Under the pieces are notes generated by a model that searched no databases, was not told where the DNA came from, and saw only the letters and a program-made list of their open reading frames with translations. Source: Mangifera indica (lineage: Eukaryota > Streptophyta > Magnoliopsida > Sapindales > Anacardiaceae). From it: DNA of 64,000 nucleotides. Position numbers and translations under genes: made by a program. Position 1 is the first letter of the stretch. Every line of letters starts with the position of its first letter. Shown here one piece after another: positions 25,186 to 36,962 of the stretch. The DNA is taken from positions 13,442,274 through 13,506,273 of the forward strand of contig NC_058153.1 of assembly GCF_011075055.1 (NCBI RefSeq), given 5' to 3'.

Positions 25186-27141
25186 ATGTTTTCTTGGGCC
25201 GCACTCAGAAAATCATCACTATCTATTGCCTATAATCAGCGGCTGAGCCTCACTCGTCCATGTCTCAGCCAATCTCAAAGCTTCACCTCATCCTCCTTCG
25301 GTGGTGGATTCGGGTATAGTGATCAGAATAAGAGCGGAGAAACATTGTTGAAACAATTCAGATCATTCTCTTCTAAGATTGTCGTGGCTGGCTCAATAAG
25401 TTTGGGTTTTTTGTGTTGGTTTTCCACGCCAAACGTGTTCGCTGATTCTCCTAAAGAGGCATGGGCAGAAGATTACGACCAACTTCGACATTCAGTTCCC
25501 CAGAAGAATAGGAAGTTTCTGTTCGGAGGTAATGCCATAAACCAATGTATTTATATGTATATTTGCATTACATGGATAGGTTCACATTCATAAATCTGTA
25601 CTGTTCCAGATGCATACAGGAGAAGAATTTTTTTCAATTACGAAAAACGGTTAAGACTGCAGAGTCCTCCAGAAAAGGTATATATACACCGCGCGGCTTT
25701 ACTGGAAAGAGAATCTGCCATGTCCTTCATTAAATATATATATATGTTATTAATTGCCAGGTATTCCAGTACTTTGCATCTTTTCAAAGCAATGCGGGAG
25801 AGGTACTTATGACACCTGCAGACTTGATGCGAGCAGTTGTTCCTGTATTTCCTCCATCTGAATCTAATCGTGTTAGAGAGGGATTCCTAAGAGGGGAAAG
25901 GGTTCCTGGCGAGTTACACTGCGCTCCTTCCAAATTTTTCATGCTTTTCGACACTAACAATGATGGACTGATATCTTTTCCAGAGTACCCACAAATTGTC
26001 TCTTTGATCATCCTCATATACAACTTATTTTCACTTCTCTCTAATGTAATAGACTTTTATATGCCAGGTACATCTTTTTTGTTACACTTCTCAGCATTCC
26101 TGAATCAAGCTTTTCTGTAGCTTTTAAAATGTTTGACCTAAACAACAACGGGTGAGTTATTTGTGCTTGAATCAAATATATTAAAGGGAGCTGTTTCAGC
26201 ATTTTCAAATCAAATAAACAGGTTATATTAAAAGTTTGCCCTCTAATTTATATGCTTAACAGAGAAATAGACAGGGAGGAGTTCAAGAAAGTGATGAATT
26301 TGATGCGATCACAAAACAGACAGGGTGCCGGCCACCGGGATGGACGGCGAGTCTGGTTCAAAGTTGCGGAACCTGTGGAGAACGGGGGCCTGGTGGAGTA
26401 CTTCTTTGGTAAAGATGGCAAGACATGCCTACAACATGAAAGATTTGTCCAATTTTTAAGAGACTTGCATGATGAAGTATTTGGTTAATTTCTCTATGTG
26501 ATATTTTGATCGTTTTTATATTCGATTTTTAATGAACACAATTCTCAATTTCCATAGATTCTACGATTGGAGTTTGCCCATTATGACTGCAAATCACGGG
26601 GCAATATATCAGCTAAAGATTTTGCATTATCCCTCGTAGCTTCGGCAGACATTAGCCATATAAACAAGTTGCTTGATCGGGTTGATGAATTAGACAATGA
26701 ACCACATCTTAGAAACATTCGGATAACATTTGAGGAATTCAAAGCTTTTGGAGAACTTCGAAAGAAATTGCAGTTCTTGTCTCTAGCCATTTTCACTTAT
26801 GGGAAAGTGAATGGGATGTTAGCAAAGAAGGATTTTCAGAGAGCTGCATCACAGGTGCAATAGTAATATAGCTAATTAATATGTATGAACAATGATGGCA
26901 TTGTATTAATTCATTGAAGGTGCAGGTATGTGGGGTGTCCATCTCCAATAACTTGGTGGACATAATATTCCATGTATTTGATGCAAATCGTGATGGAAGT
27001 TTAAGCTCAGATGAGTTTGTTAGAGTTTTGCAAAGAAGAGAATCGGATACTTCGCAGCATAGAGAGGCAGGCTTCAAGGGATTATTATCTTGCTGGAAGA
27101 ACTGTGCCTCTAAATGCTCTTCTGTAAAGTTGCTTCTATAG
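25186..27141 (+). CDS. MICU: Mitochondrial calcium uptake protein, EF-hand (MICU family), 481 aa, 7 exons
   Basis: Exons are 25186-25528, 25610-25677, 25761-25984, 26068-26151, 26263-26476, 26558-26854 and 26926-27141. All junctions are GT-AG and all phases agree. The protein starts with a basic, Ser-rich presequence (MFSWAALRKSSLSIAYNQRL) followed by a hydrophobic segment at about 64-80 (KIVVAGSISLGFLCWF), as expected for import into mitochondria. EF-hand loops are DTNNDGLISFPE (201-212), DLNNNGEIDREE (235-246) and DANRDGSLSSDE (429-440), all with acidic first and last positions. A degenerate loop begins at about 321 (DCKSRGNISAKD). The conserved SPPEKVFQYFAS and MTPADLMRAVVPVFPPSES segments match plant MICU (At4g32060), the Ca2+-sensing regulator of the mitochondrial uniporter. 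No defects are seen. Confidence 0.92.
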
Positions 27142-28488
27142 TTTTATTTTATATATATATATATATATATCATACTAATACCCATTTGAGCTAAAGAAAA
27201 AGGTATACTCTTAAATGTACACTACACTCCAATCTTCCCAAAATTTATAATATTGTTGTACATGACTTCAATTTGTTAGAATCTATAAGTGTCTGTAGAA
27301 TAGATTTGTTCTATTTCCTTGTGGTGTGTTGCTTGAACAAAATGACTCACAATCACATCAGAACACCCATGCAATATCATAAAAGAGGATAAAAAGAATT
27401 TTCTTTTTATTTTTACAGCCCTATGGCTGTTCCACCTGAACTTTTATTCCTACCATTTGTGAAATTTGTTTATAAAATTTGTAATTTTTTTACAAAGTTG
27501 GCGAAAAGACAAAAATATCCTCTGTTTTACTAAAACTTAAAGTCAGTTGTTCCTTGATGCCCCTCTTTCTTACTTTGACCCAACTGACAAACTCCAAACC
27601 ATCACTATTTCTTCCCTCATAGCTAACAAAAAGACCATTCTTTTCAAACATTCCCGGTACCTTAAAACCTGCTTGCAACTTGCAACTTGCAACAAAGCTC
27701 TCCCATTATCTTTCAAACCCATGTCTATTCTTTTCGTCCCAACAAACACCGTACCACCTCCCGTTTTCATTAGCCAATCACCTTAGCTATTGAAGATCTA
27801 AGAGTGGCAACAATTGGTTGACAAAATAGTGTGAAAGAGTTGTAGATTTGACTGAGAAGATGAAGGGAAGTTTGGTGACATTAATTGTGAAGACGTTGCG
27901 TGGGGTTGCTTATTTGGGCAATTTAGTGGCCAATCGAAAGCTACGAAATCTTGAAATCACGATCCAATGGAAGCTTAATTGCAACCATGTTATTAGGGTA
28001 TGATTTGACGTTTGATCGGTAGCCCCATCATGCACTTGTCTATTGTTGATCATGAGTTGCAATGTTCATGGTATTGTGTATGGGTAGGCTATGATGTTGC
28101 TAGTCGGTGAAGAACTATAACGATATATAGGTTGAGAATAGTGGTTGATGCATATGGTGTTTGGTGATTAAAAACTTTGATGGTATATGGATTGAGGATG
28201 GTAGGTGTAATGAATTTTTTATAAAGAAGTTAAAGATGAAGGTATAAATTTTTTGTACAATTAAAAATGTAAGATATATTGACCATGTTATAATTGTATA
28301 AAGTGACGAAAATATCTTTGATAATTAAACTAATATTTGATTTTAACCACAAAAAAAAAAAAAAAAAAAGCCTTCAAAAGTCATATAATTTCCCATGGAG
28401 AATGTTGTCTATTTCTATTTGAAGATTTTTATTTTCATATAAGGTTCTTAATGAGAGGCATATATATAGAAAGGGTAAACAAAAGAAA
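27142..28488. other. Intergenic region downstream of MICU
   Basis: It contains the MICU 3' UTR, a TA microsatellite at about 27151-27170 and an A tract of about 20 at 28350-28370. Short open frames around 27490-27786 show no known domain. Confidence 0.45.
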
Positions 28489-29966
28489 GACCAAAAGACT
28501 TACTCCTATTTTAGGTTTGTTGAATCTCCAAACTGATACCTATTAAGTATTAAAAATCTAAACTTTCACCTGTAAATTGTTAAAATTAATAGAATCAATT
28601 ATTTTTAGAGGTAAAATCGTCATTTAATTAATAATATATAAAAATAATAAAATTTTATCTCATTTTTTCCATTAGTTTATAAAACTAATAATTTCCCTTG
28701 TAATTAACTTTTAGAAAATCACATTTCTCCCCTAAGGTTTCATTTTCATCCCATCCTTCTCTAATGATTAAAATTTGGTTATGACCTCTTTTTCTTTGGC
28801 ACCAATTGTCTCTCTCTAGTGTCTTTTTCTCTTGGACCCATCAATGACTAATAAAGACAAAGACAACATCCTTGTCCAAAGATGAAGATGACATCTTCAT
28901 TAGTCGTCGATGGATCTAGAAGAAAAGGATGTCAGAGGGAGACTGCCAGTGACAGAGAAAAATAGATCACAATTGGATTTCCGTTACTAGAGAAGGATGG
29001 GTTGAAAATGAAACTTTAAGGGGAAAATGCGATTTTTCAAAATTTAATTATAAGAGAAATTGTTAATTTTATAAATCAAAGAAGGAAATGAGATAAATGT
29101 TTATTTTTTAGAATATATTATTGGTTAAATTATGATTTTACTTCTAAAACTAATTAATTTAGTTAATTTAATAAGGCTAAAGGACTATTTCCACCCAAAG
29201 TATGTGGTTTTTTTAAGTTTCTCTCTATTAACTAAGAAAATCCCATTTACCCACTCATGTGTTGTTAAATTTAACGGAATCCTAACTCCTAAAAAATTTA
29301 TCTCATTTTTCCCCTTAAAATTTCAAAAACTACATTTTCGTCCAATCCAAGTTTTAAAAAATAGCATTTTCCCCCTTAGGGTTTTTAATTTTTCAGAGTT
29401 AGTTTTCCGGCGCCGTTTCTTCCTCTCCGGCGACCTCCAGGGGACTCCTCTTCCTCTCTGATGCGGCCTCCTTTTGACGATTATCTTGGACACGGTCGTC
29501 AACGAGGAGTCTTCATCAATGACAATGCCCAGGACAACCACTGGAAGGAGGCTACGCTGGAGAGGAAGAAGTGTCGCTTGGAGGTCACCGGAGAGGAAGA
29601 AAAGACGTTGAAAAACTAACTCCGAATAATTGAAAACCCTAGGAGGAAAATGCTGTTTTTTAAAATTTAGGTTGGGGGAAATTGTTAGTTTTTAGAGTTT
29701 AAGAGGGAAAAAATGAATTTAAGTTTATTTTTAATAATACAGACAAAATAAAGATTTTATTTTTTAAACCGTTAATTTTAACTGGTCACGAGTGGATAAA
29801 TGAAATTTTTAAAATTAACATAGGAAAACTTGAGAAAACAGTATATCTTAGGTGAAAAATAGTCCTTTGGCTTTTTAATAACTCATAAGTGGAAGTTTGA
29901 GTTTTTAATATTTAGTAGATGCTGGTTGGCTTCAACACACTTTGGGTGGGAATACGTCTTTTGGCC
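28489..29966. mobile_element. Mutator-like MITE, outer element interrupted by a second copy
   Basis: The left end GACCAAAAGACTTACTCCTA and the right end (inverse of GGCCAAAAGACGTATTCCCA) frame the element. The flanks CAAAAGAAA (28480-28488) and GAAAAGAAA (29967-29975) form a 9-bp target duplication with one mismatch. Left and right subterminal sequences are inverted copies; for example AAGTATTAAAAATCTAAACT on the left corresponds to TTAAAAACTCAAACTTCC on the right, read in inverse. The right part is displaced by insertion of another family member at 29175-29872. Confidence 0.75.
29175..29872. mobile_element. Mutator-like MITE, inner (nested) element
   Basis: It begins GGCTAAAGGACTATTTCCAC and ends AATAGTCCTTTGGCT. 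The flanks ATTTAATAA (29166-29174) and TTTTAATAA (29873-29881) match at 8 of 9 bases. The interior holds a GC-rich central segment (29395-29610: CCGGCGCCG and CCTCTCCGGCGACC, with inverse versions further right) between inverted arms. No transposase is present. Confidence 0.7.
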
Positions 29967-30173
29967 GAAAAGAAATAAAGAAAGAAAATAGGTACATATT
30001 TGTAAATCGAATAATTTTTTTTTTTTTTTAACAAAAATCAAATAAATTTAAGTAGCTTAAAACCAAATTTTGCAGGTCATGAGTTTGAGGGATTTAGCGG
30101 TGCGGTGGGCAGTATCAGAGAGAGAGCAGTTTCCAGTGGTTATTAGTGTATACATAAGACACAGAAGGAGGAG
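29967..30173. other. 5' flank of the CCCH/FG-repeat gene
   Basis: Short AT-rich stretch with a T-run at about 30011-30030. The first exon of the next gene lies only about 200 bases from the MITE border. Confidence 0.4.
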
Positions 30174-33100
30174 ATGCAGTTTAAAAAAGAACTCTGCAGA
30201 AATTTTCAGCGCGGCAGGTAATTTCTTCTCTCCTACTATTAATCGCTGTAACAAATTCATACCTTCGACTGTCATTCATCGTGTGTTTTCTCTTCATGTC
30301 ATTCACTCTTTTACTTGTTCATCACCACAATCCAGTAATCTTTTTTCATTTTCTGTTTTTGAAAATTTTCTGAAGAGTTTATAGAGATTGAAAGGTGACT
30401 CTGGATCGAGAGATGGAATTGTTATAAGTTGAATATCTGTCTGAAATTTTTGTCATTGTTGCTTTTCCTCTTCCAGCTGTCAGTATGGTGAAAGATGTAA
30501 ATTTCTTCATGCTTCTCAGCAACAACCGAAATCTAAAGCCATTGGATTTGGCACACAAGCTGCCTCGCAGCAGCAAAACCACCAAAAGCCCAATCCTTTT
30601 GGATTTGGTGTTCAGAGCAACCCTCAGTCGAAAGGACCCAATAATTTTGGCAGTAAACAGAATCAGTTCAAGGTTTACTGTCTTCCTAATTAATTCTGTC
30701 AGTTGTGTGGATGCTTTCGGTTAATTATTTGTTTAAGTTAATTTTTAGATGACTGCAGTGATTCCTTGTTAACTACCAAAGAAGAAAAGTATAAATTCAT
30801 GAACATAATTTTTTTTTTATCAGCCTTTTGAGAACAAGTGGAGTCGATTCTCCCCCATACCTACAAGTGGTGCTCCATCGTCATCACGACAACCAGACAA
30901 TCAGTCCCAGTCAATAAATCATAAGTGAGTCTTTGATGCAATGGTTATTTCTGTTTGCCACTTTTACTTGTTATTTTTTCTTCTGACTTGAGTATTTTGC
31001 CCAATGAAATGTGAATCGTTTTTCAAAGATGCACAGATCCTGAATCTTGCAAACGCATAATCTCTGAAGATCTTGAGCATGAGAGACCACTTTGGAAGCT
31101 TACATGCTACTCTCACTGGAAAAAGTATGCTTTGATATTTACATCATAAATAATCTTTAAAATTGAAAGATTCAGACTTTGGTCTCATTTCCTGGTGTAG
31201 CTGATCAGGTTTTGAATTTTATAATTTTGTATAATTTTTCTTGAGTTTTCCTCTTGACTTTTTGAAGAAGAGGATTAGTTTCTATAACAACCTTCATATT
31301 TTGATGCCATTATTTTTCTCTAACTTAATGATTTTAGATGTTGGAACTTTATTGATGGGTTAGTGAATAGAACTATTGGCAAAATCTCTGCCTTTTGAGA
31401 ATGATATACTGGGCCTTCAAGGTTGCCAACAAGATCCCTACAAATGACACAGTTAGCATTATTTGCTGGTCTAATATCCTTTTGTCTCCATTCAAATTAA
31501 GCCAAGTATACTAGGCTCTGCTTCTTTATGATAATCATGAGAAAAAATTGGGATGGCTTTGTGTATTCTAAACTTTAGCCTTTTGATCGCAGTGCTCCGT
31601 GTGACATTGTTGGTGATGTTAGCAGTGAAGAATTGCGGGCAGCAGCATATGATGATGCTAAGCGTGGGTTGAACTTGCAGTCTATAGTAAGAAAATCTGG
31701 CAAACCATATTCTCCACTTGCACAAATTCATTATGATAATTGTTTATAATACACGTTCACTTCTCATTTTGTGAGAACTGTTGAAGTTCAATTGATGTGT
31801 AGAATTTTTCTCAAAATCTGTTTCGGTGCATCCTTCGTTAGTTATTACTTTAGAGTTCTGTAATTTTAAATTGCATTTGGGTGAATACCTGATGGCTATT
31901 GCTAAAGAAAAAAGAGTCTGGTGTTATTATAAGAAATGTGAAATTTTGATGTTGCTGAAACATTTCTCTATTTGCTAACATCATGATTAAACACCTTCTT
32001 ACAGGTTGAGAGGGAGAGAAATTTACTCAATTCCAAGTTAATCGAGTTTGACAACCTTCTTCGCAATCCCTACATGGGGCCTGTTAACCCTGGTTCTTCC
32101 AGCCAAACACAATTTCTTGTGGCTGCCCAAAGTGAACACTCTTCGACCCCTCAAAACAATGCCCCTCCTTCAGTTTCCAGTTTTAGTCAACTGGGATCAT
32201 CAGTTAATATGGGCTTTGGAACAAGGCAAGAATCATCCCTAGAATCTGACTTTATTCTCATTTTTATGAATATTATAGTAATCTTTTAGGTTGTAATATT
32301 CAATAGCTACTGCTGTAGTTTATAGAATATATGAAATCCTGATTCCAAGCTAATTGAAGGATTTTATAAACTTGTCTGTTTCTTAGTCTCAGGTTGTCTG
32401 CACCAGTGAATAATGCCTTTGGACAACCAACTAATAACTCATATTCTAGCCAGACATCAAGTATATTTGGGACAAAATATTTGCTGTCTCCTAGCACTAG
32501 TATAGCCATGAATGGCCAGACATCAAGTATATTTGGGACAAACAATATTCTATCTGCTAGCACTGGTACAGTCATGAATGTTTGATTATTGATTTTGATC
32601 ATGCACAACATTTATGCATATCTTCTCTCTAATGGTCATATGATAGGTCCATTCGGTACCCAACTTCCGGCAGAGTCAGTCAGCAGTTCCTTTTCCTCTA
32701 ATGTGACAAGCTTTGGCAACAGTGGAGTAACTGGTGCCAGAAGCAACAAATATTCCAATCCATCACTGTCAGCCAATAATCCTAGCCCACTGTCATTTGT
32801 TAATCCGACTGTCCTCTCTGGTGCTCCTGTTTTATCTTCAAATGCAGCTGAGCAAGCCTCTGTGAATGTTCAGTTAATGTTAAGTATCTTGACAAGTTAT
32901 AGTTTTAATCCATTAAAATTTTTTTTTTTCAAGAATTTCCAAGTTTTAATGATAGAAATTTTCTTTTTAATTCAACTATTGGTTTAGTGAATGTAAATAA
33001 TTATTATGAACTCATTTAATTTTTGTTGTTGAAAATTTTGAAACCACTGAATTTCTCCTGGCAATTCTACATGTTTTAGCTTGAAATTTCTTTTGTTACA

Positions 33101-33515
33101 ATTAATATCCGGAGTTGTTCTTTCAGAATTTCAAATATCATGTCTCTTATTAACCTGATCATTAGTCATCTTGTCTGTTTTTTGGTGGTTCTCTGAATGT
33201 TATTAATTATCTTCTGAATCCTACAGGAACAACTTGCAAAGTGAAAGTGTCACAGGGGATTCAAGTGTTTGGCTAAAAGAGAAATGGATTCCTGGAGAGG
33301 TATAGAGCTTAATTTGTGCATTATTCTTTACAACTTACATATAGATTGTGACTTTAAGAGTGTTTAGATTTAGTGACAAGATCAATGCTATCAATAAATA
33401 ATTGATGAAGAATAGTCCAGTCCATTCTGTTTTGGAGAGTTGTCTGATACATATTTCTTTTTTGCTTTACTAGATTCCAGAAATAGCACCGCCAGATGCA
33501 TTTTGTATCGAATGA
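30174..33515 (+). CDS. CCCH zinc-finger FG-repeat protein, Nup42/CG1-like nucleoporin, 423 aa, 10 exons
   Basis: Exons: 30174-30217, 30477-30672, 30824-30924, 31029-31124, 31593-31686, 32005-32225, 32393-32565, 32647-32878, 33227-33299 and 33474-33515, all in phase. The N-terminus carries one zinc finger, C-X7-C-X5-C-X3-H (C8, C16, C22, H26, in CRNFQRGSCQYGERCKFLH). Exons 2 and 6-8 are rich in Ser, Asn and Gln with FG dipeptides (GFGT, FGFGV, NFGS, AFGQ, IFGT twice, PFGT, SFGN). A middle segment has C-T-D-P-E-S-C-K and ERPLWKLTCYSHW. The C-terminus reads WLKEKWIPGEIPEIAPPDAF. This is the layout of plant zinc finger CCCH protein 16 (At1g75340), listed as nucleoporin CG1/Nup42, which works at the cytoplasmic side of the pore in mRNA export. 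Intron 6 uses a GC donor (ACAAG|GCAAGA). Exon 7 may start at 32387 or 32393. Confidence 0.88.
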
Positions 33516-34468
33516 CACTGCCAACCAACAGAATTAGCTACTGCTAGATTGCAATGAAATTAGAGTTGGGATCTGTTTTTTTATTAACCTAAACTTCATT
33601 TGGTTATCCAAGGATGGTTGTAGGCAGTTGGGTGAGTGCTTCATGTATAATATATACGATACAAAGTATATAGTCATAGGTTTAAGAAGGCGATTGAAAT
33701 TAGGTAGTGTTTGTGGTCGACATAAATCCAATTTAAGGGCAGAGACTGTTGATACATTTCTTTTTTATTCAATTCTAGAGAAGAGACCCATTGAAAATTT
33801 GAATTTCATAAATGTGAAATTATATATTTATTCAAATTGAATCTGCTTCTCTGTCAGATTTGACATAAAAATTTGCATCCAGCCACGTTTTTGTAGATAA
33901 AAATATAAAGCTAAAATAAGCGTAATCAAACGCGGTTTCGCTTTGAAATTGATTCGAATTTTTTTGAAAAGGTCTTAAAGATCGTGCAGGCAGTGCATAA
34001 TGGGACCCATGTTCCCTCTGGCAAATTTACAGCTCTTCTGTGTTCATTTCGCTCTGGTAGATATCAGTACTTTCTTTCGCATTTAACACAACATAATCTC
34101 TTCATCCATCATCTTGAATATTAACACGCTCATCTTTTACTGCTTCAAATCCCATCTTGCCTATTCAACCATAATATTAAAATGTCCGACACAATTATAC
34201 TAGACTTATTTTAGTGAAATGCCGAACAACATAATTGCTTTAGGCATGCCCTCTTGCCCACATTTACTGGAAATACTGTAATTCTATTTATTTCTTCCAC
34301 TTGGTCCGTCCAAGTAACTGGGGCATCATCAATGTTGACTCTCTCAGACTCAAACTGGGAAGGAAAGGAACTTGACGTGCCATCATGTCATTATTTATTT
34401 GTTTGTCTAAACAACATGAATGGAGGTTAAAAAACAAACCACCGGCAACCCTGACTAAAAAAGCACTT
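33516..34468. other. Intergenic region, promoter side of the LRX gene
   Basis: It contains the 3' UTR of the CCCH gene and AT-rich DNA. No coding exon is recognised. Confidence 0.4.
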
Positions 34469-34475
34469 TATAAAA
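34469..34475 (+). promoter_or_regulatory. TATA box of the LRX gene
   Basis: TATAAAA lies 115 bases before the ATG at 34590. A start about 30 bases downstream gives a 5' UTR of about 85 nt, partly pyrimidine-rich (CTCTCTCTGCC). Confidence 0.6.
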
Positions 34476-34589
34476 CAAAGCATTGAGAGATGGGCTTAGC
34501 ACATTGTCCACCGTATCACATCTCATGATACAAACTCTATCCTTCTCCTTCATGTGACTTTCTGCCTCTCTCTGCCTTTGCCATTTGCA

Positions 34590-36962
34590 ATGTATCCTCC
34601 TCGTCTCTTCTTCCTTCTTTTCTTCCTTGCTTCCTCTTCCTTCTTTCAGAGCTCCTCTGCTGCTCATGACAATGATGATCCAAAACTCAACTTTGAAAAC
34701 CCAAGTTTACGCCAAGCCTATATTGCTTTGCAAGCTTGGAAGGACGCTATTTTTTCTGACCCATTCAACTTCACCTCCAACTGGAATGGCGCTGATGTTT
34801 GCTCCTACACGGGTGTTTTCTGTGCACCTTCTCCTTCCAATTCCTCCGTCAGGGTTGTTGCTAGCATTGATCTCAATCACGCTGATATTGCTGGCTACCT
34901 TCCAACTGAGCTCGGCAGACTTACAGATCTTGCTATCTTCCACATCAACTCCAACAGATTCTGTGGAGTCGTTCCCAAAACTTTTCGCCGCTTGAAGCTC
35001 CTCCACGAGCTCGACCTGAGTAACAATCGTTTCGTTGGCAAGTTTCCTGAGGTAGTTCTTTCACTTCCACAACTCAAGTATTTAGACCTTCGGTTCAATG
35101 AGTTTGAAGGGTCGGTTCCATCAAAGCTGTTTGACAAGGATCTAGATGCCATTTTCTTAAATGACAACAGGTTCCGTTTTGGAATCCCTGAGAATCTTGG
35201 AAACTCTCCTGTGTCTGTGTTAGTATTTGCCAACAATGATCTTGGTGGTTGTATTCCAAGTAGCATTGGAAAGATGGGAAAGACTTTAAACGAAATTATT
35301 CTCTTGAATGACAATCTCACAGGCTGTTTACCTCCCCAGATCGGAATGCTTAAGAATGTAACGGTGTTTGATGTAAGCTACAATCATCTACAGGGATCTT
35401 TACCATCGAGCATTGGCAACATGAAGAGCTTGGAACAACTCGATGTTGCTCACAACAGCTTCACAGGTGTTATACCCTCAACCATCTGCCAGCTTCCCAA
35501 CTTGCAGAACTTCACATATTCTTTCAACTACTTCACGGGAGAGCCACCAAGTTGTGCTGCTACTGCTACTGGAGGAAAGGTGGTCAGCAACGGTACTATG
35601 AATTGCATTCCTGGCAAGTCCGACCAACGATCCTCTAAAGAATGTTCCTCAGACACAGCACGCACAGTGGACTGCAGCAAGTTGCAATGTGGTAACAGCG
35701 GCGGCGGAGGAAGAGGAGGAGGTGGCGGCGGTTCATCAACCCCTGTGACCAAATTGTCGCCTCCACCACAATCAAATAGAAGTCCCCCCGTTGCAAAGCC
35801 ACCTGCACCAAGTCGAGCTCACTCACCTAGACCGTTTGTTAGTCCATCCCCACCACCTCCTACTTCCAAGTCTTCATCTTCTTCAAGATCACGTCCTCCG
35901 CCACCTCCCAACTCATACCATTCACCACCATCTCCTCCACCAACCAACTCACATTTTGCATCACCACCACCTCCTCACTGGGTATCACCAGGAACCAATC
36001 TTCCACCACCTCCACCAGTATATCAGGTTTCCCCCAAGCCCAACTATGGACCTCCATCCCCTCCTTATCAACATATAACACCACCAACGTCTCATCACCA
36101 TAATATACCACCTCCACCACCTACAAAGAAGGTATCGCCAACTACTCATTATGCTCCGCCACCACCACCCGTTGAATACCACCCACCTCCCATTCAACAT
36201 ACGGCGCCTCCACCAAGTAATTCAGCTGAGGCTCCTGTGCCAAGTTATCATACTTTAACACCACCACCACCACCTGTGAAATACTACCCACCTCCAATTC
36301 AACATACCGCGCCTCCGCCAAGTCATTCAGCTGAGGCTCCTGTGCCAAGTACTCATGCATTCCCACCACCACCTGTTAAATACTCCCCACCTCCCATTCA
36401 ACATACTGCACCTCCACCGAGTCATTCAGCTGAGGCTCCTGTGCCAAGTTATCATACTTACACACCACCACCACCAAAATACAAGCAATCAACTCCACCA
36501 CCACCACCAAAATACAAGCAGTCAACTCCACCACCACCACCAAAATACGAGCAGTCAACTCCACCACCACCACCACCACCAAAATATGAGCGGTCAACTC
36601 CACCACCACCACCAAAATATGAGCAATCAAATCCACCACCACCGCCAAAATATAAGCAATCAACTCCACCGCCTCCACCATCAGAGCATCACCCACCAAA
36701 GACAGGAAATCCACCTCCTGAATCAGCTCAACCACCATCAACCGGCTGCATCATTCCAGAATCACCACCACCACCACCACCAAGCCATCACTCAATGCCA
36801 TCACCATTTGTAGCTCCACCTAAACAACATTCCCGTTATCCACCATCAGGGCATAACCAAAGTCCACCACCGCCCCAACCCCCATATGGCAACACACCAT
36901 TGCCACCGATTGCAGGAGTGTCATACGCCTCGCCTCCTCCCCCTGTAATCCCCTATTACTAA
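34590..36962 (+). CDS. Leucine-rich repeat extensin (LRX), 790 aa, intronless
   Basis: The start is the ATG in GCAATGTATCCTCC. An upstream GTG at 34554 extends the frame but is not used in plants. Residues 1-25 are a signal peptide (MYPPRLFFLLFFLASSSFFQ), so the product is secreted. The LRX N-terminal domain follows (FENPSLRQAYIALQAWKDAI and WNGADVCSYTGVFC). About ten leucine-rich repeats come next (LTDLAIFHINSNRFCGVVP, LHELDLSNNRFVGKFP and others up to FTYSFNYFTGEPP). Then comes a Cys hinge (KECSSDTARTVDCSKLQC), a Gly linker, and an extensin domain from about residue 395 to the end with SPPPP-type hydroxyproline sites and Tyr residues for cross-linking. LRX proteins sit in the cell wall, bind RALF peptides and link wall state to growth. 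The LRR sequence resembles the vegetative LRX3/4/5 type, which is an inference. Confidence 0.92.
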   Translation: MYPPRLFFLLFFLASSSFFQSSSAAHDNDDPKLNFENPSLRQAYIALQAWKDAIFSDPFNFTSNWNGADVCSYTGVFCAPSPSNSSVRVVASIDLNHADIAGYLPTELGRLTDLAIFHINSNRFCGVVPKTFRRLKLLHELDLSNNRFVGKFPEVVLSLPQLKYLDLRFNEFEGSVPSKLFDKDLDAIFLNDNRFRFGIPENLGNSPVSVLVFANNDLGGCIPSSIGKMGKTLNEIILLNDNLTGCLPPQIGMLKNVTVFDVSYNHLQGSLPSSIGNMKSLEQLDVAHNSFTGVIPSTICQLPNLQNFTYSFNYFTGEPPSCAATATGGKVVSNGTMNCIPGKSDQRSSKECSSDTARTVDCSKLQCGNSGGGGRGGGGGGSSTPVTKLSPPPQSNRSPPVAKPPAPSRAHSPRPFVSPSPPPPTSKSSSSSRSRPPPPPNSYHSPPSPPPTNSHFASPPPPHWVSPGTNLPPPPPVYQVSPKPNYGPPSPPYQHITPPTSHHHNIPPPPPTKKVSPTTHYAPPPPPVEYHPPPIQHTAPPPSNSAEAPVPSYHTLTPPPPPVKYYPPPIQHTAPPPSHSAEAPVPSTHAFPPPPVKYSPPPIQHTAPPPSHSAEAPVPSYHTYTPPPPKYKQSTPPPPPKYKQSTPPPPPKYEQSTPPPPPPPKYERSTPPPPPKYEQSNPPPPPKYKQSTPPPPPSEHHPPKTGNPPPESAQPPSTGCIIPESPPPPPPSHHSMPSPFVAPPKQHSRYPPSGHNQSPPPPQPPYGNTPLPPIAGVSYASPPPPVIPYY
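36150..36690 (+). repeat. Coding tandem repeats in the LRX extensin domain
   Basis: Two repeat types follow one another. First are three copies of a module of about 25-30 residues containing YPPPIQHTAPPPS and SAEAPVPS (36160-36460). Then come seven copies of an 11-13 residue unit, TPPPPPKY(K/E)QS (36463-36680), in which the proline run varies from 4 to 7. Such repeats expand and contract easily by slippage. Confidence 0.8.

Noticed and set aside
34554..34589. GTG-initiated extension of the LRX frame
   Set aside because: Plants do not start there. The ATG at 34590 gives a proper signal peptide.
34585..36813. Other open frames overlapping the LRX gene on both strands, including His-rich and Val-rich ones
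   Set aside because: These are shadows of the proline-rich codons CCA/CCT and show no independent conservation.
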